Source: Tigriopus japonicus (lineage: Eukaryota > Arthropoda > Copepoda > Harpacticoida > Harpacticidae). From it: 64,000 bases of DNA. The position numbers and the translations under genes are program-made. Location: positions 10,496,492 through 10,560,491 of the forward strand of contig CM021323.1 of assembly GCA_010645155.1 (NCBI GenBank), given 5' to 3'. The notes below the pieces were generated by a model, which was not told where the DNA came from, searched no databases, and worked only from the letters and a program-made list of their open reading frames with translations. Below, in pieces: positions 11,009-20,670 of the stretch. Position 1 is the stretch's first letter; each line of letters starts with the position of its first letter.

Positions 11009-13427
11009 CATAGACCACGGAACTTCTGGACGGCTGACGGCCACGCAACCTTTTCTGTAAGCGTCATGAATCGTGATGCTCGGGGAAGCTACATTACTTA
11101 ATTCAGACTTATGTTAGATGTTAACAATTTAGTTACCTTTTCTCTAGCTTATTTTTTCAATATCCGCATCTCCCTTATAAAGGAGTTTCACAGTTTTGAT
11201 TTTTTTTGTAATACTCATGCATGGATAGACAACTCAAAACATCAAATTTTAACATAGTTTTAACTTGAGACAATCCAATTTGAATATATGTAAATATCCA
11301 TATAAGTGATTCAGATAGGCGATTTCTTCATGAAATATTTGGTATGCCTTAATGGCTTATGGTTATTGTAAGCAATTGTTGATTATATAGCTTTTTAGCA
11401 CATGAAAAGCCATAATAAAGTTTAATATATCACCGTTTGTGCATTAATATGTATCAAGTATAAAAGCATTAAGACATCACACTATTAATCTGCCCAGAGT
11501 CCCGATGGGTGTGTCTATCTATTGACTGACACATTCTTTATATCCTTTCATTACGTTAAATTAATATACCTTTATTTAATTCTATACATTCTAAGCAGAG
11601 TGCACGTTCCTACTACCTTATCTACATGTCAAGTTACAAAACGCGGGTTTATCAGTAGATTCATTCCTATTAAAGGATCCAAATAGTAATGAGAAGCTAT
11701 GATTCAAGTCACACTCCCACAGTTTCTTGATCTACTTAATGATTTTTCATTAAGATTATTGCATACTTCACACTGCAAGATAAAAAGCACAAGAAAGACT
11801 ATCAAATAAAAATTCTTTCTTTGGTGACTTCGTCAATGGACCAAATACATTTGTGTTGAAATTTTGGGCAAATATATGTTAAGAGAACTAGTCTGTTTTG
11901 AACTTATGCCTCACACAATGCACACACTGAGATTTATCTTACTTGCTTGGTTCACTCACATTTAAAAAAAGTTTATGGATGTTTGGTATATGGCTGAATC
12001 ACCAACAGAACAAGCCTTGGCATCAAGATGAACTCACACCATGAACAATCAAGCTGTACTTGAGACTTGACTGATTTCCAAAATAACTTTGGGTGAGAAG
12101 GTACTTGTGTCACTGAAGCTGTTGCACTGTCAAAGGTTGGTGTGCCATCATCATAGACTGTAGCACTACAACAGATGAAGGAGTATTGCCATGAGCCAAA
12201 TGAACTGAACATGACTTAAACATCACACTTAAAAAGCACTGAACAGATGAATTAATCACATTTCAAGATGATTTTTCAAGATGTTTCAAATGTTGTGAGA
12301 AGCAACTGGCAAAACAAACAAGGGTGACTGCAAATTGTAGGCTTTCTATAATTGTGATTTGGATCTTGCAAAATGATTAAGGCTCAAGTCATTTCTTCAA
12401 ATAATAGAAACCTGCCATGAGCTTATGAATAGCAGAATGAACTTAACACTCAAATTATGAAAATATTTTGTTCTGTCATGAGATGAAATTATGCTGTCTG
12501 TTCGTCAATGCTCTCGTCACCTTTTGAATGGCAGATGTGGCCAATCCTGCCCAATGAGAATTGGCTTGGGTTGCCTGAATGACGCATAATTTGAGACAGG
12601 CACTTTTTCCGATGTGGTTTCAAATCCTGTATTAAGAAATCCTTGGGCTACTTCAACTTGCCAATTAGCCCTCGATCTGATGACATCAAGTGTTTGCCTA
12701 AAACCGGAGTGGCAGCTACAGATGTTTCATACTTATTTCAGAGTGATGGAACAACAAATTCTGTGATGTTTCATCAATATTTTTTAATTACGCTACAAAG
12801 CAATAAACACCCTATAACAACAAAACTTGGATCTAATTTGGAACACCGAATGTAAAATGAATCAGAGCCAACACAAAAGTCTCAGCAGAAATAAGATTCT
12901 GACACCTTTGCAATTAAAAAAATGTGGAAATGGTCACGTTGGGCCCTTGGAAGAAATTGCGGTCGGATCGGAATTATGAGATAAGTCCGAGGTTTGGTGA
13001 TTGCTTCATTTTGAAGTTCAAATTCAAACGTTCATGATTGATACGTATGATCATTTTTTTCTCATGACTTCAAGTTAACCATTCTAGATTCCAAATCAAT
13101 CACGATTGGAGGACTGCTTTCGGCAGAACTCATTTCCTAGGAAGAAATCACTGTTTCATTGAAGTAAAAATGTCCTCAGTTTTTTATGTACTCTCAGCAT
13201 GACGCAATCAATGATTTTCAAAAACTCAAATACCATATAAATCATTTCTTGAAGTCAAAAATCAAGATGTTTTATCGATTCATATCATGCAAAGGGAACC
13301 AAGAAAAAGATCTTTTGAAAAAGTGTAAGAAATAATCGTTTTTTTACATTCTAAAATATGACGACGCAGCACTAATAGAATAAAGTTTATCACACTGGGG
13401 AAAAAGCACCTCTTTCAAAGCGGCCCA
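11009..13427. other. AT-rich gene-poor stretch
   Basis: No protein text, RNA gene or repeat end recognised. The short open frames are chance. Confidence 0.5.
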
Positions 13428-14455
13428 GTCCTTATTAGTGATGTGACTTGGGCAAGTAATGAGTCATCACAAACACCCAAGAACAAGTTGTTGACAAGCA
13501 TTACTTGGGCAATACACCAATACACTTCCCAAGCTCAAGGAACATCGGAAGATGCAGTTGCCGGCAGTTGCTCTTTGAAGAGTTAAGTACTGATGTGTTT
13601 CGAGTTGGATTTTTGGTCGAGTTTTGCCACTTTGGATTTTAAGGTCAAAAAGTTGACCCCCAACTAATCTTCTCAACTAGAGACGCCATAAAATATGGCA
13701 GCACTGCCAACTCGAAATCCAAAAGTATAACTACTGATGGAACTCGAAATCGAACTAGTTCGAGTGTTGCCAAATTGGTCCCTGTTTAGGTCTTCTTAAA
13801 AACGTTCAATACAACCTGCCCTAATCAACAATGATAAACTTCCGAGTAAAAAATGGCAGCACTCCCGGTTCGAAACCCATCACTAGAGTTAAGATACTTG
13901 CAGTGTGACTTAGAAGAAAAAATGTCAAGTTGCATTTTCGATGATCTTTTGACCTTAATAATTTAGCAATAAATAGTGGAAGTGATACAAAAAAAATATT
14001 TCAATTTGGATAGCATTTGCAAAACCATGGTTTTTTTTGTTTTGGTTCTAGGCCACACATGAATGCACTTTTGAGGCTAATCAATACCGAGATTTAGAAG
14101 TCACACTTCCAGAACAATCTCGTTTACTCAGAGTTGCCGGCATGAAAAAGTAAAATGCCAAATCTTTTTTAGTATTCTCGAAATATTTTGCATTTCCCCA
14201 TGTGAGAGAATTGAAGTGTGTAATTTTCTTAAAAATACATCCTTTCAAAGGTATGGGCCCTATTTAACTGAATCAGCCTGGTTTAGTGAAATTCGGATGG
14301 CAAGTTTATTCTTCGTTCATAGCAAATTTGGCAAACCTGTTAGCTGGGAAAAGTACTTGTACAAGCACCCAAGCTATGCCAAGCTTCAGCAAGCCCAAGC
14401 ATTGTGCCATACAGCTTGCCCAATCTCTTGTTTGCCCCCAATCACTAGTCCTTAT
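13428..14455. mobile_element. hAT-like non-autonomous element (TAGTGATGTGACTTGGGC family) with target duplication
   Basis: The element runs 13436-14447 and is flanked by identical 8-bp duplications GTCCTTAT (13428-13435 and 14448-14455). Ends: TAGTGATGTGACTTGGGCAA on the left and, read inward from the right, TAGTGATTGGGGGCAAAC. The 8-bp duplication and TAGTGATG-type termini fit the hAT superfamily. It contains a complete second MITE (13588-13885), so the element itself is about 700 bp. The open frame at 14216-14617 shows no transposase text. A 299-bp relative lies at 47341-47639. Confidence 0.85.
13580..13893 (-). mobile_element. 298-bp hAT-like MITE, copy 1, with perfect 8-bp target duplication
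   Basis: Element 13588-13885; duplication GAGTTAAG at 13580-13587 and 13886-13893. Terminal inverted repeats are TACTGATGTGTTTCGAGTTG and TAGTGATGGGTTTCGAACCG. It is the reverse-orientation partner of 35637-35934, with the same length (298 bp). Inserted inside the larger element 13436-14447. Confidence 0.92.
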
Positions 14456-14940
14456 TACGTGCGGATGCCCGCTTTCGGGGTCGGTTCCTTTGCTCATTCC
14501 CATGTCGTCAAAATTGTTCCTTGCTCTGTGGGAGGATTCCAGTCGCTTCAAGTCGTTTCTGACGAGACGTACAAGATCTCCGACATCTGTCCAGTGGGCA
14601 ACCGCGAGTCCGAGTGAAGGTAAGCTTTGACACGTATAGTTGGAAATGCTCCCATAAAACTTAAAAAATTGCAAAAAATTACGAATAAAGTATGGACCTT
14701 AATCCACAAGCAAATTCCTTTGGAAATGAATTAGAAACCATGCTTCCCCCGGAAACTCTTCCCTGGACCAGAACGGGGAGTTTCGTCCCGCTCATTCACT
14801 ACACAACTTGAACACCTTAAGAACAACTAGACCAGGGGTCGGCAACCACTTTTGGGTCTAAACCCACAATTTTGATTACATGTTGTCAGGGGCCCATCAA
14901 ACAAACGTTGATGGGCTGAAGGCCCACAAATTGTAAACGG

Positions 14941-15656
14941 TAATATCACCGTAGTCCAAGATGAGTGACGTCACATTTAACCTAACTTAAACCTAACCTA
15001 ACCTAACCTACTTTAAATCTACTTTTGACCTAATTTAAACCTAACTTAACCTAATTTTTATTTGAGAGGTGTGACGTCACTCATCATTAGGGCCCGGAAA
15101 AATATTTGCAAAAAAGTGACAAAAAATCCAGTATATATTTTCTTCAAAAGCCCAAAATATTTGGAAAAAGCCGGATATTTACGAAATATTTTTTTTGACA
15201 AGGCCATTTTTTGGTATTTTTGTCTCTGTGCACCGATATTTCAAATATGTTTCTGGTGAATTGACGCATTTGGCCGTTTTTGGGAGCAAACTTGACATGT
15301 TATTGATTTAACCAATACCATTTTCAATTTGCCTCAATGGATGGCGCACTTTTTTCGTTTGTCAATTTTTTTGATATTGAATGTCTAATCTTAGTACAAA
15401 TGCCATTTTGTAGAGATTTTTGTATTGTAGTTTCATTTTTGGAGGGCTTTATTGCGCGTTGGTCTTTCATTTCTTTTCCTTGATTTTGCCAGAAATATTT
15501 TTTGGACTAGAATATTCGATAAAATATTTATATTTTCCCTGAAACAGCCAAAATATCAAAAAAATCAAGGAAAAGTAGAGAAATATTTTTAAAATATTTC
15601 ATATTAAAAAAGAAAAATTTCCGGGCCCTACTCATCATGAACTACGGTGATTAACG
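14941..15656. mobile_element. small foldback MITE with CCTAA repeats, split by another insertion
   Basis: Left arm 14945-14975 (ATCACCGTAGTCCAAGATGA onward) and right arm (15070-15087 continuing at 15639-15650) are inverted complements about 31 bp long, including TGACGTCA. Between them is a CCTAA-rich stretch with four perfect units at 14992-15010. The element 15088-15630 plus its duplication interrupts the right arm. Exact ends are unclear. Confidence 0.72.
15080..15638 (+). mobile_element. 543-bp hAT-like MITE (TAGGGCCCGG family), copy 1
   Basis: Element 15088-15630; perfect 8-bp duplication CTCATCAT at 15080-15087 and 15631-15638. Ends TAGGGCCCGGAAAAATATTT ... AAATTTCCGGGCCCTA. AT-rich interior, no coding capacity. 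Related in opposite orientation to 47157-48014. It is the youngest layer of a three-deep nest. Confidence 0.92.
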
Positions 15657-16602
15657 ATTAGACCCACAAATTTACAATCAAAGAGCTTTAGGCCCACGAG
15701 CACAGTACTATGGATGTTTCGCGCACCCACTATTTTGGCCATCCCATAGCTCCCAGGCCCACCAAAGACCACCCTTGGGCCCACATGTGGGCTGCAGCCC
15801 ACCGGTTGCCTACCACTGATCTAGACGCTCTTTGAATCATCAACAACAAAACGGCGTTTCTTTCGAGCTCATCTGTACCTTACGAATGTCTTGCTCATCT
15901 ATCTACTGAACTTAGTGAAGACATGGAAAACTTCATTACATATTAGAAGTCGAGGTTTTTAGGCTTGTGTCAACTTGGCATAAACACATGTTCTTGATTG
16001 ATGGTTTCATCCTTGAAGTTCTTGTATTGTATAATCGTGTCATGGAGTTCAGGATAATCCAAGAATAGGTATGATATTGTCAATATAAGTTGTTCAAGTA
16101 GTGTCAAGGATGAGGGCGATGAAACGTTTTGGTCCATGGGAGAGTTTCTGGGGGAAATGTGGTTCTTTATTATTTTTCAAGAGGAATTTGCGTGTGGATT
16201 AATGTCCATACGAATTAAGAGGAAAATTGCAAAAAAATGCAATTACAAGAGAATGACATCCCTATCGAGTACACAACTTGAACAACCTAAGAATTTCTTA
16301 CCGCTCCTTGAATTATCAATAACAAAACGGCGTTACTTTCGGACTTGTCTATTCCTCAACTTGCCGAATATCTTGCTCATCTACCGACTATCCTGAACTT
16401 GGTTACGACATGGCAAACTTTAGTACATATTAGATATCGAGGTTTTTATGGGTTGTGTCACCTTGGCATAAACTCATGTTTAAGATTGATGGTTTCATCT
16501 TCGAATTTCTTTTATTGTAGAATCGTGTCATAGAGTTCATAGAGATCCAAGGGTAATTGTTTACTGTCAACGGTGGACCAGATCAACAATGCAGAAGAAA
16601 GA

Positions 16603-16932
16603 ATGAAAACCACAGATCATATAATGACTAGATGTCGCATTGGCCCGTACCGTCGGCGAGAGAAAAGTGACACCACTTGGCCCAGCTGCGCTAGCTTCAA
16701 AATCTCAGGGCGACCGCGTACTCAGAAGTAACGACGCTCGCTCGCGTCGAGAACAAAGTACGTACGGTACGTTGAGTTTGTTCAGGATTTGGCCACGCTG
16801 GCAAAATTTTGAAAAGTTCGAAATTCCCACTATTTTGGGGTGTAGTGTTATGTACCAGCTGATGAAGCAAAGTTGTCCCCCTTTTTCTCGCACGAAGCGA
16901 GGTCTAGCCATTATATGGTCTGTGATGAAAAC
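16603..16932 (+). mobile_element. 314-bp hAT-like MITE (CACAGAYC family), copy 2, with perfect target duplication
   Basis: Element 16611-16924; duplication ATGAAAAC at 16603-16610 and 16925-16932. Inverted ends CACAGATCATATAATGACTA and (reverse strand) CACAGACCATATAATGGCTA. Contains TACGTACGGTACG and CGCTCGCTCGCG short palindromes. The TIR does not look like the textbook hAT CAGNG end, so P-like or Merlin-like superfamilies are possible; the 8-bp duplication alone cannot decide. Confidence 0.88.
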
Positions 16933-17288
16933 TCGTCACTTCCACACGTAACAGTGTGGCAAAAAATGCTGATTGTTCAAGCAGTGTTTATTGTTTATTG
17001 TTCTAAAAGCTCTAGCACTCCCAGAAGTGCATAGTGAGCGTAAAAAATGAAATAGTAAAAATTTCAATATTGAAAGAAAAGAAATGAAAAAATGATAATG
17101 ATAAATGAGTGTAGTAGATTTTTAAGATTTATTTATTTTATTTTTTGTGTGTGGATTTAGGTCCATAATGCTCAGGGGGGCGTACCCAGCCCGTATAAAA
17201 CAACTTATAAGAAAAAACCCTCTGTATTAAGTTAAGTCACCAAACTCACTCATGCCGTTACCTGTGGTTGTGTTTTGCCCATTTTCAG

Positions 17289-17610
17289 CATGGGCAAGGA
17301 CGATTCCTACGTCGAAAAGCAGGAGCTCGAAGCCCAGCTCAAAGAAGTAGAGTCCAAGAGACGGAAGTTAGACGAGGACCACAAGCGCATCATGGAGCAG
17401 ATGGACGCTGTCAAAAAGCGCATCGCCCAAAAAGAAGAGTTTCAGCGAGCTGCAAATGACTTGGGTGGAGTCAGAGGCACCGATCTGGTTAAAGGTATCC
17501 ACAATCTCATCCTCGACTCAGAGAAGTAGGCGGTGGACAAGAAGGAAGATGTTTGGGTCGAAGAATTTCGTAACCGCTTGCTGCTGATTCTCAAGACCGG
17601 CCTCCAGTAA
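17289..17610 (+). CDS. small coiled-coil protein gene, not recognised, interrupted by an in-frame TAG
   Basis: The exon follows a good acceptor (TTGCCCATTTTCAG, ending 17288), so a non-coding or short upstream exon is likely. The ATG at 17290 opens a frame of 79 codons to TAG at 17527-17529. The protein is highly charged and predicted helical/coiled-coil (EAQLKEVESKRRKLDEDHKR). The same frame stays open for another 26 codons after the TAG, with protein-like content (VDKKEDVWVEEFRNRLLLIL), to TAA at 17608-17610, and an AATAAA follows at about 17661. Either the short product is real, or the TAG is a nonsense change, an error or a readthrough codon. I do not recognise the family. Confidence 0.6.
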
Positions 17611-18593
17611 CTCTTCCTTCTTTTTCACTTCGATCCTCAATGTCCTGTAATGAGAGCTGGAAATAAATCAACCTTTTTGTCTGTAAGCCTGCTTTTTACA
17701 TCTCAATTATGGTTCTATCAAATAAAAATCATGTAGATGGGAATTTCACCCGGGATCCTCTTTGTAAAAAATTTCAATGCTCTGGAACGCATATATTTTA
17801 GCTACTGATTCTGAGAGTTTCAAGTTCCAGAAGAACAAAATGTAGGATAATTTGACCATCGATTATCTTTGAAGTTTTCCTTTGAGAGATTCTTTTTGGA
17901 GGTAAAATTGTGGTAACATTATTTTGACCCAACCCGAGAATACTGGCTTAAAAGTGCATCTTTGAACCGGATTTCAGCCTTAAAACTTGGGACTGGTTTT
18001 ATTGGTACGAAATTAGCCTTGTTCAATGAAGTTCCGAAAGTTCCTGATATGAACATCATAGGCCTTGTTCCGACCTACTTTTGAAGGAGTCGAGCACCTT
18101 CTTCCATTTCCACCAACCCACATCATCATAGACGGGTATTCAGAGAATTATTAGACTCCGACCATTACCAAACATGTAGCCGTAAAGAGTACCACTCAAG
18201 TTCCACAGATTCATGCATTTGCACACGATGTGGAAATAACGCCCACCCATACCATTCACTGTAGTTCTGCAACGCGTAAACCAAACTGATGAATTTGACA
18301 TCGCATTAAATATCCGAGAATATTCTCCATTTTTTCTGCACGATTTTTCTTGTTCGCTTTAGAGTGGGACACCATGTACTACAGGGTCCAAAAAAAGGAC
18401 TGAGACCGTGACGCTTTTTATTTTCACTAATGCGTATTTCGCCGTTCGAAGGACCAATTCTCCCAACCTCTATTTTACACTCGGAATTGACAATTCCTGG
18501 ATCAGCTGACATTGGCAACAAAGACAAGTCCAAGAAGACCAAAAGGGTCCTCCAGCCTTACAAGATCTTTCATATCTTTGTGACACACCCGAG
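17611..18593. other. intergenic region, probable promoter side of OXLD1
   Basis: No gene recognised. The polyadenylation-like AATAAA near 17661 probably serves the preceding gene. The open frame 18430-18675 (+) overlaps the next gene in another frame and is a shadow. Confidence 0.45.
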
Positions 18594-19001
18594 ATGTCCA
18601 ATCGGCACTTGGTCAAACATTTCCGTGCAATATGGTGTCTTCCCCGATCCCTGCAATCCCACCTGTCCAACCTGAAGCCTTCGTTCTCATTCTCAAATGC
18701 TCGAGAAATCGTGACTCAAGCTCAAGACCTTGGGATCCACTCCGCAGAATCAGGTTCCAAGGATTGTTCAAACTCGACTGAGCCGCCAGACCTGCCTATT
18801 CATTGTTGTATGTCGGGCTGTGCCAATTGCGTTTGGCTGGACTATGCAGAGGAAATGGTCAAATTCTACGAGAGAAAAGGCGCCAAACTGAAATTGGAGC
18901 AACTCCTGCAAGATATCGATGACAATCTGACGGATGAGATGATCAAAGCGTTCGTCAAGATGGAGATAAAGTTTGCCTACGGGAAGAAGTTAAAATCTTG
19001 A
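18594..19001 (+). CDS. OXLD1: oxidoreductase-like domain-containing protein 1
   Basis: Single-exon frame of 135 codons from ATG 18594 to TGA 18999-19001. Residues about 64-130 carry the oxidoreductase-like Pfam signature: PPDLPIHCCMSGCANCVWLD with its cysteine cluster, then YAEEMVKFY and the C-terminal IKAFVKMEIKF helix. The N-terminal 40 residues are basic and Ser-rich with no acidic residues at first, consistent with a mitochondrial targeting peptide, which is the usual location for this family. The biochemical role of the family is poorly known. A MITE starts only 60 bp after the stop codon and may supply 3' UTR sequence. Confidence 0.88.
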   Translation: MSNRHLVKHFRAIWCLPRSLQSHLSNLKPSFSFSNAREIVTQAQDLGIHSAESGSKDCSNSTEPPDLPIHCCMSGCANCVWLDYAEEMVKFYERKGAKLKLEQLLQDIDDNLTDEMIKAFVKMEIKFAYGKKLKS

Positions 19002-19061
19002 CATCCGTCATTGTTCATGTTTTATTGTCGATTGTTTTTCTCGAGTTGACACCAAAGGTTC

Positions 19062-19557
19062 GTGAATGTGGTAATGGTGACGATGTGAGGTCCGAACGAA
19101 AGAGCGAACCTGTGTTCCCAGAACTTTTCAAACCAATTATGCCAAAAAACATCAAGAAAAAGGTTTAGATTTGGCTTGACAGAAACAAATTGTGTGATTT
19201 GTTAACTCAAGTGCCATGATTGGCACTTGAGTCAACAAATCTGGAAAACAAAAGTAATGATTTAACACCATTCAGACTTTCCGGATTTCCCCCAAAGGAA
19301 TGAATGTGAGATTTAAAATGCTCATTAATGATTTGGAATCTGGAAATTGAGCATCTGTTAATCAAGAATTTTTGTTAGAGTGATAGCTAAACATGTTGTT
19401 CCTTCTGTTATGAAACAAAAGATGTTTTAAAGGAGAAGACGTGTTTTCATGGCATTTGCCATTTTACATTTCAAAACTATTGATTTGGAAATATCTGGCA
19501 ACGCTGCTTTGTTGTTCTTTCACCTGGACCTCACATCGTCACCATTACCGTGAAGGT
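19062..19557. mobile_element. 480-bp hAT-like MITE with an internal hairpin
   Basis: Element 19070-19549; duplication GTGAATGT / GTGAAGGT (one mismatch). The 24-bp ends are exact inverted complements (GGTAATGGTGACGATGTGAG...). An internal perfect-to-near-perfect palindrome spans 19196-19241 (arms GATTTGTT..ACTCAAGTGCC). No coding capacity. Confidence 0.85.
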
Positions 19558-20670
19558 CTAGTATCATTTCTAGTCTCCAGCCTAAGAATAAGTCAAAGTT
19601 CGTATTAGGAAAGCATCGTTAGGAAATAAACACATTCTTATATTTTGGCTTTTTCAATTTTTATTGTTTTTTATTGACGTTTATTTGTGGTAGTTCTGAC
19701 AAAACAAATAAGGTGTGTGTATTTATGTGAATAGGAGGAAAATAGCGATGAAAAGGACGAGAAGCCTGTATAAGGGTGATTTGTTTTCACTGTACAAGGA
19801 CAATTTGCCGTGGTTTAGCATGTCCGTGGAGGCTTCATGGTCAGACACGTATTTATTCAGCTAAAGAGAGCGAGCTAAGGTAAATTAAAGGACAAATATT
19901 TCTTTTGTCAACTATTCTACAAAAACGAACACACCAACCAACAGCTTTGCGATTGCCGTTATCATGAGGTTGTTCACAGGAGGGGTTAACGATTTGGGTT
20001 CTGAATGAATATGAAACATGGAAAATTAACTCAATTGGTTGGCGTGAACTTGCAGATGAAGTATTTGTTATCGTTAGAGAAAATGGAAAGGAAACCTGGA
20101 GCACAGATACTAATCGAGCTATTGTGTTGGTTATTCTTTTTACAATATATAAGTTACAAGTATTTACAAATAAGCGATGCATGGAGTGGAGTTGTAACAA
20201 GATACATAATAAAATCAAGAGAAATCAATAGAAATACTGCTTTAGGATCCTCTCGCCTGACTCAACCATTCAAACAACGCAATAATGGCTTTTGAGTTAG
20301 TGTTTTCTTCAAGCTGACAAATGAGGGCGATTCTATCACAAAACTAAGGGCGATTCTTCAGATGGCGTGGACAGTTTTGGGATGGTATTGACATGTTTCT
20401 TGGGCGAGAAGGAAAAAAAAATGATGTTGAACCTAATATTTACAAAGCCGTCTGGCAACACACAACAATATTAGTAAGAAAGCACTTCTCACTAAAACGG
20501 CTGATGAGAAGAAGTAGTTGTGGGATAGGCAGAGTGTGAAAAATGCTTTGGGACTGAATTACTTTGTTTTCTTCTAAGAGGGTTGGAGAACGGGCTGGAA
20601 CCCAAGATTGGCCCTGGACGAGCCTCATGTTGCTCTGAATGAATAGCATGTTTTACACGGGTGCAACAAC
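19558..20670. other. 3' flank of ULK and intergenic sequence
   Basis: No coding sequence recognised. On the minus strand this is downstream of the ULK stop codon, so part is likely 3' UTR; TTTATT (reverse AATAAA) occurs near 19852. Confidence 0.4.

Larger units (their letters stand above)
14825..15826. mobile_element. hAT-like element (CAGGGGTCGGCAACC termini) carrying nested insertions
   Basis: Element 14833-15818; target duplication AACTAGAC (14825-14832) / ATCTAGAC (15819-15826), one mismatch. The left end CAGGGGTCGGCAACCACTTT is the classic hAT-type terminus; the right end reads inward CAGTGGTAGGCAACCGGTGG. Inside are a foldback element with CCTAA repeats and, within that, the element 15088-15630. 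Without these the host is a few hundred bp and has a short relative at 61157-61373. Confidence 0.82.

Noticed and set aside
14216..14617. 133-aa open frame inside the hAT-like element
   Set aside because: No hAT transposase motifs, overlapped by equally long frames on both strands, and not conserved in the shorter relative at 47341.
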